From the NCBI GenBank assembly GCA_039025395.1, contig JBCCOK010000008.1, positions 43,417-107,416 on the forward strand: a stretch of 64,000 nt of DNA. Reading direction: 5' to 3'. Below, piece by piece: positions 44,564-53,608 of this stretch (position 1 is its first letter; each line of letters opens with the position of its first letter). This stretch comes from Hoeflea_A sp039025395. GTDB lineage: Bacteria > Pseudomonadota > Alphaproteobacteria > Rhizobiales > Rhizobiaceae. The notes beneath the pieces were generated by a model that made no database searches, was not told the origin of the DNA, and saw only the letters and a list, made by a program, of their open reading frames with translations. The translations under genes and the position numbers were made by a program.

Positions 44564-47473
44564 TCAAATACGGCCCAGCGCCTTTAACTCATGCAGTGCA
44601 GCAGCATCGCGGGCTGACACATCCGGAAACTCCGGATCAGATCCGACATCGTCGGTCAGGCGCCATGACCGGGCACATTTCATTCCGGTTGCACGTTCGG
44701 ACACCACGCCAACGCCCGGTACATCATCAAGGCGAAAGGCAGCGTCCGGAATTTCACGGTCCGACAGGTTTATTCCGGACGTGATGCAGATTTCAGCGAA
44801 ATCGCGGCCGTCCAGCGCCGACATCAGATCTTCATCGGTTATGTAAACAACAGGCGCGGCTTCAAGCGAGGAACCGATTCGTTTGTCGCGGCGTTCAATC
44901 TCGAGCGCTCCGGTCACGACCCTGCGCACGTTACGGATTTTTTTCCATCTTGCATTGAGCGCGTCATCGCGCCAGTCGCTTTGAACAGCGGGAAACTGTT
45001 CGAGGTGTATCGAAACGGCCGCCGGGTAGCGCTGTAGCCAGGCTTCCTCCATAGTAAAGGGCAGCATGGGCGCCAACCAGCACGAAAGGCGATCGAACAC
45101 GGTCCTGACAACCTGCAACGCCGCCTTACGACGCACGCTCGACGGCGCGTCGCAATAGAGCGCGTCTTTTCTGATATCGAAATAAAATGCCGACAATTCG
45201 ACATTTGAAAAATCGATCAGGGCACGTGTTATGCGCTTGAAGTCGAATGCGTCATAGCTTTCGCGGACCAGTTCATCGAGTTCGACCAGCCGGTGAAGCA
45301 TCAGGCGCTCAATCTCCGGCATATCAGCAAAATCAACGACTTCGCCCTCATCATGAGAGAGCGTTCCAAGCATCCAGCGAATGGTATTGCGAAGTTTGCG
45401 GTAGGCGTCGATGTTCGTCTGCAGTGTCGCCTTGCCAAGACGCTGGTCTTCCCAGTAATCGGTCGTCATGGCCCACAGGCGCAATATGTCGGCGCCCGAT
45501 TGCGCCATGACATCCTGCGGAACCACGGTATTGCCCTTCGATTTGGACATTTTCTCGCCGTTCTCATCCATGGTGAAGCCATGGGTGATGACGGTGTCGT
45601 AGGGAGCCCGGCCTCGGGTCGCGCAGCTTTCGAGAAGCGAGGAATGAAACCAGCCGCGATGCTGGTCGGAACCCTCGAGATAAACATCAGCGGGCCATTT
45701 CAGATCAGCCCTGTCTTCAAGCGTAAAGGTGTGGGTGCTGCCGGAATCGAACCAGACGTCGAGAATATCGGTCACCTTGGTCCAACGGTCGAGATCGTTT
45801 CTTCCGGCGAGAAAACGCTCCTTTGCACCCTCTGCAAACCATGCATCGGCACCCTCTCTTTCGAATGCCTCGATGATGCGTGCGTTGACGGCATCGTCGA
45901 CGAGGATCTCGCCATCGGTGTCGACAAAAACCGTGATCGGAACACCCCAGGCGCGCTGCCGCGACAGCACCCAGTCGGGCCGGGTTTCGATCATGGTGCG
46001 CAGACGGGTCTGCCCGGAAGCGGGAACAAAACGCGTTGCATCTATGGCTTTCAATGCACGGTCGCGCAGTGTTGTGCCGTCCTCGAAGGGCCTGTCCATA
46101 TGCACAAACCATTGCGGCGTGTTGCGGAAAATGATCGGCTTCTTTGACCGCCAGGAATGCGGATAGGTGTGCTTCAGCCTGCCGCGGGTGAACAGGCGAT
46201 CGGCTTCGATCAACGCAGCGATGACGCGTTTGTTGGCATCGCCCTTCTTGCCTTTGTCATCAAGAACGCGGGCGGCACCTTCTGCGCTTGCCGGCCCGAA
46301 GCCCGGCGCATGATCGGTGAAATGGCCGTCATCACCCACGGTGAACGGTATGGCGGTATCGATGCCGCGTGCCTCGAGCCTGCGGGCATTTTCCATCCAG
46401 GCATCAAAGTCTTCGCGCCCGTGTCCGGGTGCCGTGTGAACGAATCCGGTTCCGGCATCGTCGGTCACATGATCGCCGTCGATCAATGGCACATCGAATT
46501 CATAGCCCATCGCCACCAGCGGGTGGCCGCAATGCATGTTTTCGAAGTCGTCTGCCGTGACATCGGAAAGCCTCTGCATGGTTACCTTGGCTTTGTCGGC
46601 ACTTTCCTGCGCCAACCGGTCGGCGAAAATCACCTTCTCGCCTGCCTGGGGACCGAAATCGTTTTCCGCTGCGGTGATTTCATAGAGACCGTAGCCAATG
46701 CGCGAGGAAAATGAGATCGCGCGGTTGCCGGGTATTGTCCAGGGTGTTGTGGTCCAGATCACGACGGACGCGCCGATCAGCGCATCGGGTCCGGCAATCA
46801 CCGGAAACTTGGCCCAGATCGTGTCGCTCTCGTAATCCTGATACTCGACCTCGGCCTCGGCGAGCGCAGTGCGTTCGACGACCGACCACATGACCGGCTT
46901 GGAGCCCCTATAGAGCTGGCCGAGTTTGGCGATTTTCAGCAGCTCGCCGGCGATCCGTGCCTCGGCATGATAGTTCATGGTCGTATAGGGCTCATCGAAA
47001 TCGCCTTCGATGCCCAAGCGCTTGAATTCTTCGGTCTGAACCTCGATCCAATGGGCAGCAAACTCGCGACATTCGCGGCGGAATTCGTTGACAGGCACTT
47101 CGTCCTTGTTCCTGCCCTTGGCGCGATATTGTTCCTCGATCTTCCACTCAATCGGCAATCCGTGGCAGTCCCAACCCGGCACATAATTGCTGTCATAGCC
47201 GCGCATCTGGAATGAGCGGGTTATGACGTCTTTGAGGACCTTGTTGAGCGCATGGCCGATATGAATATTGCCGTTGGCGTAGGGCGGCCCGTCATGCAGT
47301 ACAAATTTCGGCCTACCCTGAGCGTCCTCGCGCAGCTTCCCGTAGAGGTTCATGTCCTGCCACCGGGCGACGATTTCCGGCTCTTTCTTTGGCAGGCCGG
47401 CGCGCATCGGAAATTCGGTATTCGGCAAGTTCAGTGTTTTGGAATAGTCGATCTTTTCAGTTGTCTCGGTCAT
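44564..47473 (-). CDS. ileS: Isoleucyl-tRNA synthetase
   Basis: A 969-residue class I synthetase. HIGH is at residues 71-74 and KMSKS near 640; the CP1 editing domain (about 200-410) holds TTTPWTIPGN. The C-terminus departs from the Escherichia coli type: where the zinc-finger pair CPRC and CGRC would be, the sequence has KCARSW and SARD, so the tail zinc site appears lost, as in other alphaproteobacterial enzymes. It is the first gene of its transcript, 249 bp after the neighbouring SDR stop; I see no clear promoter or T-box there. Confidence 0.96.
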   Translation of the reverse strand: MTETTEKIDYSKTLNLPNTEFPMRAGLPKKEPEIVARWQDMNLYGKLREDAQGRPKFVLHDGPPYANGNIHIGHALNKVLKDVITRSFQMRGYDSNYVPGWDCHGLPIEWKIEEQYRAKGRNKDEVPVNEFRRECREFAAHWIEVQTEEFKRLGIEGDFDEPYTTMNYHAEARIAGELLKIAKLGQLYRGSKPVMWSVVERTALAEAEVEYQDYESDTIWAKFPVIAGPDALIGASVVIWTTTPWTIPGNRAISFSSRIGYGLYEITAAENDFGPQAGEKVIFADRLAQESADKAKVTMQRLSDVTADDFENMHCGHPLVAMGYEFDVPLIDGDHVTDDAGTGFVHTAPGHGREDFDAWMENARRLEARGIDTAIPFTVGDDGHFTDHAPGFGPASAEGAARVLDDKGKKGDANKRVIAALIEADRLFTRGRLKHTYPHSWRSKKPIIFRNTPQWFVHMDRPFEDGTTLRDRALKAIDATRFVPASGQTRLRTMIETRPDWVLSRQRAWGVPITVFVDTDGEILVDDAVNARIIEAFEREGADAWFAEGAKERFLAGRNDLDRWTKVTDILDVWFDSGSTHTFTLEDRADLKWPADVYLEGSDQHRGWFHSSLLESCATRGRAPYDTVITHGFTMDENGEKMSKSKGNTVVPQDVMAQSGADILRLWAMTTDYWEDQRLGKATLQTNIDAYRKLRNTIRWMLGTLSHDEGEVVDFADMPEIERLMLHRLVELDELVRESYDAFDFKRITRALIDFSNVELSAFYFDIRKDALYCDAPSSVRRKAALQVVRTVFDRLSCWLAPMLPFTMEEAWLQRYPAAVSIHLEQFPAVQSDWRDDALNARWKKIRNVRRVVTGALEIERRDKRIGSSLEAAPVVYITDEDLMSALDGRDFAEICITSGINLSDREIPDAAFRLDDVPGVGVVSERATGMKCARSWRLTDDVGSDPEFPDVSARDAAALHELKALGRI

Positions 47474-47722
47474 TGTTCAATCGTGTCTTGGCGTTTTGCA
47501 TCCGTCTCTTTGTTCAGGGAGCGGATGAGAAGTCCTGAAGACTCTTGATTACTGAGAAATTCGCGCAATCGGCGCTATACCTATCGGTCCCGGACTTCCC
47601 AAGCCGGCAATGTCGCCGTTCAGGAAGCCGGGCCTATAATTCGCAGCACTGATCTGATTGCAAGTTGGGCCGACATTTCGCCTCGCTTCTATCAATGCTT
47701 GGGCGGGGAATAAAGGCTTTTC

Positions 47723-48466
47723 TCAATAAACGGTGCGGTCGAGTTTCTCGAAGATCATACGCCGCATGAGGCGCGTCATACCGCGCGGCATGAGTCTGCC
47801 AATCACGAACGCGCTCTTTGCCGGAAGACCGGGATAGATCACCGATCTGCGTTTGGCCGCCGCGCGAACAATCCGGTCTGCAAGGTCGGCAGGATCCATG
47901 CGCTTTGCCGCATCGGCGTCCGGCGGTGCGTGCCGTGCGGCATGCGGCGTCCGCACAGGCCCGGGATAGACGGTCATGACGTTCAGATCCTTACGCCGCA
48001 GGTCCCTGCGAATGCTTTTTGCGTAGACTGCAAGCACATCCTTCGATGCGCCATAGCAGGAAGCGCCTGGATATCCTGTGAAATGGGAAATCGAGGAAAT
48101 GAAAATAATATGCGCACCCGGTGCGAGATATCCCGCTTGCAGCATCGCCGATGTCATGACCAGCGGGGTTTCGCAGTTGACAGTGAAAAGCCTGCTCATG
48201 GCCGCTTCGGGAATCGTTTCGAACGGTCCGGTGGCACTGACGCCGGCGTTGTGGATGACGTGGTCGAACGGACCCAGTGCTTTCAGTTCGGTCAGAAGGC
48301 GGTCGACGGCTGCCCGGTCAGCAAGGTCGGCAGTCAAGGCCGTTACCTTGTCACCTTCCTCCACGGGATCACGATCAACCGCAACGATTTCAAACCCGTC
48401 CGTTGCAAGGCGCTCAACAAGCGCCTTGCCAAGGCCGGAAGCGGCGCCTGTAACCAGCGCTTTCAA
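47723..48466 (-). CDS. Short-chain dehydrogenase/reductase
   Basis: A 247-residue classical SDR with TGAASGLG (residues 6-13), NAGVSATGPF, the catalytic Ser in ISSISHF and CYGASK as the Tyr-x-x-x-Lys. The start is a TTG at 48466 with GGGGAAG six bases upstream, and it overlaps the stop of the preceding SDR as TTGA, so translation is coupled. A longer frame upstream is only the shadow of that neighbour. Substrate unknown; the basic C-terminus (MTRLMRRMIFEKLDRTVY) suggests membrane attachment. Confidence 0.82.
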   Translation of the reverse strand: MKALVTGAASGLGKALVERLATDGFEIVAVDRDPVEEGDKVTALTADLADRAAVDRLLTELKALGPFDHVIHNAGVSATGPFETIPEAAMSRLFTVNCETPLVMTSAMLQAGYLAPGAHIIFISSISHFTGYPGASCYGASKDVLAVYAKSIRRDLRRKDLNVMTVYPGPVRTPHAARHAPPDADAAKRMDPADLADRIVRAAAKRRSVIYPGLPAKSAFVIGRLMPRGMTRLMRRMIFEKLDRTVY

Positions 48467-49176
48467 GACCGCTTCCCCGAAACGAGGCGGCGTAAAGCTG
48501 TGCCAAACATGATGGTTTTCTGCGGACGGGCGCTGTCCATACTCCGCATGATTTCCTGCGCCATGGCGTCGGCCGAATAGAACAGTTTTTCCAGATGGCC
48601 GCCGGTCGGAAAGCCAGCTTTCTTGTGCATCTCGGTCCTTGTCGGGCCCGGATGGATAATCTGAACGCCGATCCGACCTTGCCATTCGGACCCGAGCGAC
48701 CGCGCCAAGCCCGCCAGGCCCGCCTTGGATGAAGCGTAGGACGGCATGTTTGGCGATCCACGATGTGCAACCGAACCGATGAGAACCAATTTTCCACCGC
48801 TGGCTTCAAGAATTGGTGCGAAACGATGCGCCAATAGAGCAGGTGCGACGAGATTGACGTCAAGCGTTGCACGAATGGTGGCGGCGTCTTCACGGTCAGC
48901 TGACAGATAGAAGCCTGTTCCGGCATTGACAATGAGCCGGTCAAGCCGCTGATGGCCGGCTGCTGTGAAGGCCGTTTCGATGGTCTCGACCGCGCTGCCG
49001 GGATCAGAAAGGTCGGCGCGAATGTAAAGCGCGTCAGCTGGCAGCGAACCCGAAAGGGCTGCGGGATCCCGGCGCCCGGTCAGTACGAGCCTGTGACCGG
49101 CAGCGAGACGCCGCGCAAGAGCAAGGCCTATGCCGGATGTAGCACCAGTCAACAGAACTGTCGGGCGATCATCCAT
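48463..49176 (-). CDS. Short-chain dehydrogenase/reductase
   Basis: A 237-residue classical SDR: TGATSGIG near residues 10-17, NAGTG, Ser in IGSVAH and SYASSK as the active-site Tyr-x-x-x-Lys. The ATG at 49176 is 4 bp after the ribF stop; a start at 49215 would overlap ribF. It is coupled to a second SDR at its 3' end. The two paralogues are clearly diverged and may be a two-step pair or a heteromer; substrate unknown. Confidence 0.83.
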   Translation of the reverse strand: MDDRPTVLLTGATSGIGLALARRLAAGHRLVLTGRRDPAALSGSLPADALYIRADLSDPGSAVETIETAFTAAGHQRLDRLIVNAGTGFYLSADREDAATIRATLDVNLVAPALLAHRFAPILEASGGKLVLIGSVAHRGSPNMPSYASSKAGLAGLARSLGSEWQGRIGVQIIHPGPTRTEMHKKAGFPTGGHLEKLFYSADAMAQEIMRSMDSARPQKTIMFGTALRRLVSGKRS

Positions 49177-49180
49177 TCGA

Positions 49181-50170
49181 TCAGGCGAAGGCAAGTGCGC
49201 GATCCAGCTCTCCAAGTGGACGCAGGTCCGCCAGCACCGCGCGGGCCTGTTCTGAATCGCGTTTCATCTGTTCAACCATCTCGTCGAGATCTGCATATTT
49301 TTCCTCATTTCGCAGATGAGCAAAGAAAATGACCGAGCAGGTCTCACCGTAAATCAGGGAATCGAAATCAAAGATGAATGTTTCAAGCAGAGGACTGCCG
49401 GTTTCATTGACGGTCGGACGAAAGCCGAAGTTGGCTACACCGTCGCGGAGCGATCCATCGGCGCGCTTGAAACGGACGGCATAAATCCCGGTTCGCAAAT
49501 CAGCCTCCGCCGGCAGCGCCATATTGGCAGTCGGAAAACCGAGCTTGCGGCCAAGCTGCTCACCCTTCAAGATCTCGCAACGGACCGTATAGTGATAGCC
49601 GAGGAGACCAGCCGCCTCCGCGATCTCTCCGTCGCGCAAACAGGTTCGGATGCGGCTCGATGAGACCAGTTCGGCGCCCTCGTCCTGAAATGGCTCGACA
49701 ACGGTTACGGCAAAGCCATGCTCGGCGCCGGCGCGTTGCAGAAATGCGGGGCTTCCCTCCCGCGCGCGGCCAAAGTGAAAGTTGAAGCCGGTGACCACCT
49801 TGCTGATGCCAAGCGCATTGACGAGAATATCGGTGACGAAGGTCTCGGGACTCTGCTGAGCAAACGTCCGGTCAAAAGGCAGTTCGACCGTCGCGGTAAA
49901 CCCGAGGAGGCCGGCCAGTTCCGCCTTCAACGGTGCCGGTGTCAGTCTGAAAACCGGCTTTTGCGGATTGAACACGGTGCGCGGGTGCGGTTCAAAGGTC
50001 AGCAAGAGAGCCGGCACGCCGGCGTCGCGCGCCTGTTGGAGTGCAACATCGAGTACTGCCCTGTGACCACGATGTACACCGTCAAAATTGCCGATTGCAA
50101 CGACCGCGTCGCGCAATGAGGATGGCACGTTGTCGAGCGCTGTAATGCGCGGTATCGGGTCACTCGCCAT
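49181..50170 (-). CDS. ribF: Bifunctional riboflavin kinase/FAD synthetase
   Basis: A 329-residue RibF. The N-terminal FAD synthetase half has AIGNFDGVHRGH near residues 26-37 and the SSRIRTCL motif near 193; the C-terminal riboflavin kinase half (about 195-320) has GRKLGFPTAN. It makes FMN and then FAD from riboflavin. The ATG at 50170 is chosen, 11 bp after the HAD gene stop; an ATG at 50203 would overlap it. No FMN riboswitch was seen. Confidence 0.94.
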   Translation of the reverse strand: MASDPIPRITALDNVPSSLRDAVVAIGNFDGVHRGHRAVLDVALQQARDAGVPALLLTFEPHPRTVFNPQKPVFRLTPAPLKAELAGLLGFTATVELPFDRTFAQQSPETFVTDILVNALGISKVVTGFNFHFGRAREGSPAFLQRAGAEHGFAVTVVEPFQDEGAELVSSSRIRTCLRDGEIAEAAGLLGYHYTVRCEILKGEQLGRKLGFPTANMALPAEADLRTGIYAVRFKRADGSLRDGVANFGFRPTVNETGSPLLETFIFDFDSLIYGETCSVIFFAHLRNEEKYADLDEMVEQMKRDSEQARAVLADLRPLGELDRALAFA

Positions 50171-50181
50171 GGACACCAAAC

Positions 50182-51030
50182 CTATCTCAGCCGCTGCATC
50201 CAAGCGATCGGCTGGGCATCGTGCCGGGCGAGAAACGCATGAAGCTTTTCCTCGTCGACAACGGCGCCTCTGGTGTATTCGCGGCCATGTATTCCATCTG
50301 AAACGTAGAGGAGATCAACGCCGAAATCCCGTGCACCCCTGACATCGGTCGGCATGCCGTCGCCAATGGCGAGAATACGTTTTTTGGGCACGTCACCGCC
50401 GGCCTCGACGGCGGCCGCCAGAGCTGCGTCGTAAATCGGCGCATGCGGTTTGCCCGACACCAAGGTTTGACCTCCAAGGCTTTCGTACAGCGCTGCAATC
50501 GACCCGGCGCAGGGGACCAGCCGATTACCCCGCTCGACGACAAGATCGGGATTGGCGCAGATCAGCGCCAAATTCTTTCGCTTAATGTCTTCGAGGATCG
50601 AGCGATAGTCTTCGGGACTTTCGTGTTCATCATCGAAAAGACCTGTGCAAACGGCGGAGCCGGCATCTGCGAGGCTGACGAACTTCACCGGCAGATCCTC
50701 AAACAGCGACAGGTCGCGGTCCGGGCCGATAAAGTATATGTCGGACGAACCGGCTTCAATCAGATCGCGCGTGACATCGCCGGACGTTACAATGCGATCG
50801 TAGGCACCGGCTTCGACCCCCATATGGCCGAGCTGTTCGCTCACACCGTACCTGCGGCGCGGCGCATTCGTTATCAGCACCACCTTGCCACCACGGTTGC
50901 GAAAGCCGGCGAGGGCTTCAACGGCAAGCGGCCAAGCTTGAACGCCATTGTGCAGAACACCCCAGACGTCACAGAAAATGACATCATATCGGTCACCGAG
51001 GTCGGCTAGTCGATCTAATTTTTCCGGCAT
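50182..51030 (-). CDS. HAD-superfamily class IIA phosphatase (TIGR01459 type)
   Basis: A 282-residue HAD hydrolase. Motif I is FCDVWGVLHNG (nucleophile Asp near residue 18), motif II is the ITNAPR loop, motif III the Lys of SGKPH, and motif IV GDGMPTDVRGA. It belongs to the NagD/PGP-like IIA group specific to alphaproteobacteria; the substrate is unknown. The ATG at 51030 with GGAAA upstream fits the family start; an upstream ATG at 51150 adds 40 unrelated residues. It precedes ribF and is divergent from groES. Confidence 0.88.
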   Translation of the reverse strand: MPEKLDRLADLGDRYDVIFCDVWGVLHNGVQAWPLAVEALAGFRNRGGKVVLITNAPRRRYGVSEQLGHMGVEAGAYDRIVTSGDVTRDLIEAGSSDIYFIGPDRDLSLFEDLPVKFVSLADAGSAVCTGLFDDEHESPEDYRSILEDIKRKNLALICANPDLVVERGNRLVPCAGSIAALYESLGGQTLVSGKPHAPIYDAALAAAVEAGGDVPKKRILAIGDGMPTDVRGARDFGVDLLYVSDGIHGREYTRGAVVDEEKLHAFLARHDAQPIAWMQRLR

Positions 51031-51233
51031 GAGTTTCCATAAAGCGGCAAGCGGTTGATGAAGACGGCTCGTGCGCAGACATTGACCATCGGTGGCAAGA
51101 AAACAAGCCCCCGAATGGCTCGGGTCCTTGCAATTGATTGCGCGGATCATTATTTCGCGGTCGAGTGAGGGTCGATCGTTAACCGCGCGACGCAGATAAG
51201 ATCGTCCACCGCGCGATAGACGGCCAAAAGGTC

Positions 51234-51262
51234 TTGACTCGCAATCACAGCATTATTATCTC
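51234..51262 (+). promoter_or_regulatory. groESL promoter: Putative groESL promoter
   Basis: TTGACT at 51234-51239, 17 bp, TATCTC at 51257-51262. Transcription would start just ahead of or within the CIRCE element, the usual arrangement for HrcA control. The leading CTTGAC also resembles the -35 of alphaproteobacterial sigma-32 promoters. Confidence 0.6.
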
Positions 51263-51271
51263 CTGCCTCGA

Positions 51272-51298
51272 TTAGCACTCGACTTGGGTGAGTGCTAG
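51272..51298. promoter_or_regulatory. CIRCE operator (HrcA site)
   Basis: TTAGCACTC (51272-51280), 9 bp, GAGTGCTAG (51290-51298): the canonical CIRCE inverted repeat with one mismatch in the final base. It lies 54 bp upstream of groES, indicating HrcA repression of groESL. Confidence 0.95.
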
Positions 51299-51352
51299 CA
51301 GTTCCCGACCGGGCACCCGTCCGGTCTCGTCATTTGATCGAGGGTAAAGACA

Positions 51353-51649
51353 ATGGCAAAAGTAAATTTCCGTCCATTGCACGACCGCGTTGTCGTGCGG
51401 CGCGTAGAGTCTGAAGAAAAGACTGCTGGCGGCATCATTATTCCTGACACCGCAAAGGAAAAGCCTTCCGAGGGCGAGGTCGTTGCTGTCGGCAACGGCG
51501 CGCGCGACGATAGCGGTAACATCGTTTCACCTGACGTAAAGGCCGGAGACCGCATTCTTTTCGGAAAGTGGTCCGGTACTGAAGTCAAGCTTAATGGCGA
51601 AGACCTTCTGATCATGAAGGAATCCGACATCATGGGCGTTGTCGGCTAA
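51353..51649 (+). CDS. groES: Co-chaperonin GroES
   Basis: A 98-residue GroES: FRPLHDRVVVRR at the start, the mobile loop EEKTAGGIIIPDTAKEKP (about residues 20-37) and GEDLLIMKESDIMGVV at the end. It forms the heptameric lid on GroEL. It is the first gene of the heat-shock operon under the CIRCE element, 60 bp before groEL. Confidence 0.98.
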   Translation: MAKVNFRPLHDRVVVRRVESEEKTAGGIIIPDTAKEKPSEGEVVAVGNGARDDSGNIVSPDVKAGDRILFGKWSGTEVKLNGEDLLIMKESDIMGVVG

Positions 51650-51709
51650 ACCGATCCCGACCAATTCAATCGTTTATGTAATCGGGCTGAAACCCGAAAG
51701 TGAGGAAAA

Positions 51710-53353
51710 ATGGCAGCTAAAGATGTAAAATTCAGCCGTGACGCGCGCGAAAAGATGCTGCGCGGCGTGGACGTACTGGCGGACGCCGTAAAGGTAACGC
51801 TTGGCCCGAAAGGCCGCAATGTCGTCATAGACAAATCCTTCGGCGCACCGCGCATTACCAAGGACGGCGTCACCGTCGCCAAGGAAATCGAACTGGAAGA
51901 CAAGTTCGAAAACATGGGCGCGCAGATGGTGCGCGAAGTTGCATCCAAGACCAATGACGAGGCTGGCGACGGCACCACCACGGCAACCGTTCTGGCCCAG
52001 TCGATCGTTCGCGAAGGCGCAAAAGCCGTTGCTGCCGGCATGAACCCGATGGACCTCAAGCGGGGTATCGATCTTGCGGTCACCGAGGTCGTCGCCGAAC
52101 TGGCCAAGAAGGCAAAGCCGATCAAGACGTCCGAGGAAGTCGCTCAGGTCGGAACAATTTCCGCAAATGGCGAGACAACCATCGGCAATGACATTGCCGA
52201 AGCGATGCAGAAAGTCGGCAATGAAGGCGTTATCACCGTCGAAGAAGCCAAGACCGCCGAGACGGAACTCGAAGTGGTTGAAGGCATGCAGTTCGACCGC
52301 GGTTACCTGTCACCCTACTTTGTGACCAACCCGGAGAAAATGATCGCCGATCTGGAAGACTGCTACATCCTGCTGCACGAAAAGAAGCTCTCGAACCTGC
52401 AGGCCATGCTTCCGGTTCTCGAATCGATCGTTCAGTCGTCCAAGCCGCTGCTCATTATCGCAGAAGACGTCGAAGGCGAGGCGCTTGCCACGCTGGTCGT
52501 CAACAAGCTGCGTGGCGGTTTGAAGATTGCAGCCGTAAAAGCACCGGGCTTCGGCGATCGCCGCAAGGCCATGCTTGAAGACATCGCCATCCTGACCGGT
52601 GGACAGGTGATCTCCGAGGATGTCGGCATCAAGCTTGAGAACGTTACGCTCGACATGCTTGGAACCGCCAAGCGCGTTTCGATCTCCAAGGAAAACACCA
52701 CCATCGTAGACGGCGCCGGCAAGAAGGGTGAAATCCAAGGCCGCGTTTCACAGATCAAAATGCAGATCGAAGAAACCACCTCCGACTACGACCGTGAAAA
52801 GCTGCAGGAGCGCCTTGCAAAACTCGCAGGCGGCGTTGCTGTCATCCGCGTTGGCGGTGCAACGGAAGTCGAAGTGAAAGAGAAGAAGGATCGCGTCGAT
52901 GACGCGCTGAACGCGACCCGTGCGGCCGTTCAGGAAGGCATCGTTGCCGGTGGCGGCGTCGCACTTCTGCGGGCATCTGCAAACATTTCGGCCAAGGGCG
53001 AAAACGAAGACCAGGAAGCCGGCATCAACATTGTCCGCCGGGCGCTTCAGACGCCTGCCCGCCAGATCGTTGCCAATGCCGGCGAGGAAGCATCCGTCAT
53101 CGCGGGGAAGATCCTCGAAGGCAAGAAGGACACCTTCGGCTACAATGCACAGACGGGCGACTATGGTGACATGATCGCCCTGGGCATTGTTGACCCCGTC
53201 AAGGTCGTGCGGACCGCACTGCAGGACGCAGCATCGGTCGCAGGACTGTTGGTGACCACCGAAGCCATGGTTGCAGAACTTCCGCAGAAAGAAGCTGCAG
53301 CACCGGCCATGCCAGGCGGTGGCATGGGAGGAATGGGTGGCATGGATTTCTAA
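51710..53353 (+). CDS. groEL: Chaperonin GroEL
   Basis: A 547-residue chaperonin of standard length. ATP-site motifs DVLADAVKVTLGPKGRNV and GDGTTTATVLAQ, the AAVKAPGFGDRRK apical segment, and the Gly-Met repeat tail (GGMGGMGGMDF) are present. A strong terminator follows 20 bp after the stop. Many Hyphomicrobiales carry several groEL copies; only this one is in the window. Confidence 0.98.
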   Translation: MAAKDVKFSRDAREKMLRGVDVLADAVKVTLGPKGRNVVIDKSFGAPRITKDGVTVAKEIELEDKFENMGAQMVREVASKTNDEAGDGTTTATVLAQSIVREGAKAVAAGMNPMDLKRGIDLAVTEVVAELAKKAKPIKTSEEVAQVGTISANGETTIGNDIAEAMQKVGNEGVITVEEAKTAETELEVVEGMQFDRGYLSPYFVTNPEKMIADLEDCYILLHEKKLSNLQAMLPVLESIVQSSKPLLIIAEDVEGEALATLVVNKLRGGLKIAAVKAPGFGDRRKAMLEDIAILTGGQVISEDVGIKLENVTLDMLGTAKRVSISKENTTIVDGAGKKGEIQGRVSQIKMQIEETTSDYDREKLQERLAKLAGGVAVIRVGGATEVEVKEKKDRVDDALNATRAAVQEGIVAGGGVALLRASANISAKGENEDQEAGINIVRRALQTPARQIVANAGEEASVIAGKILEGKKDTFGYNAQTGDYGDMIALGIVDPVKVVRTALQDAASVAGLLVTTEAMVAELPQKEAAAPAMPGGGMGGMGGMDF

Positions 53354-53373
53354 GTCCACGACATCATCAAATG

Positions 53374-53406
53374 AAAAGGCGGCCCGCGTGGCCGCCTTTT
53401 TTGTTT
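53374..53406 (+). terminator. Rho-independent terminator after groEL
   Basis: AAAAGGCGGCC (53374-53384) pairs with GGCCGCCTTTT (53390-53400) around a 5-nt loop, followed by further T residues. Confidence 0.93.
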
Positions 53407-53512
53407 GCACGAATATAGTCTTTTCCTGCCGGACGCTCTTATCGGGCACCAAAAAGCACACCCCGTTTGAAAGGGATGTGCCGATATAAGCCGATACCGC
53501 TTACGATATAGT

Positions 53513-53572
53513 TTGATCTCTTTTGAACGTTGTTGAACCTGTTTGAGGTTTCTTGAACTCTGCTGAGCGTGT
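53513..53572 (+). repeat. Array of six 10-bp direct repeats upstream of the HTH-antiporter-Usp operon
   Basis: Six degenerate units in exact 10-bp register, beginning at 53513, 53523, 53533, 53543, 53553 and 53563. The core is TTGAAC followed by four variable bases; three units have TTGAAC exactly, the others read TTGATC, TTGAGG and CTGAGC. The register is lost before 53513 and after 53572. It ends 36 bp before the HTH gene start, just downstream of a -10-like TATAGT (53507-53512). One turn of DNA per unit would present identical half-sites on one face of the helix, as expected for head-to-tail binding of a small HTH protein. Confidence 0.65.
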
Positions 53573-53608
53573 ACGATGGCCGCATGCGGCCTTAAACCGG
53601 AGCGCATT

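Larger units (their letters stand above)
51031..51352. other. Divergent promoter region before groES
   Basis: A 322-bp stretch without a gene between the HAD phosphatase and groES. It holds the groESL promoter and CIRCE operator in its last 120 bp (entries below); the first 200 bp show no further signal. Confidence 0.6.

Noticed and set aside
47474..47722. tRNA gene or T-box ahead of ileS
   Set aside because: No cloverleaf, T-loop or T-box anti-terminator pattern could be built from either strand.
53513..53572. 10-bp repeats as a CRISPR array or replication iterons
   Set aside because: Units are too short and have no spacers for CRISPR; no cas, rep or parAB genes and no DnaA-box cluster are nearby.
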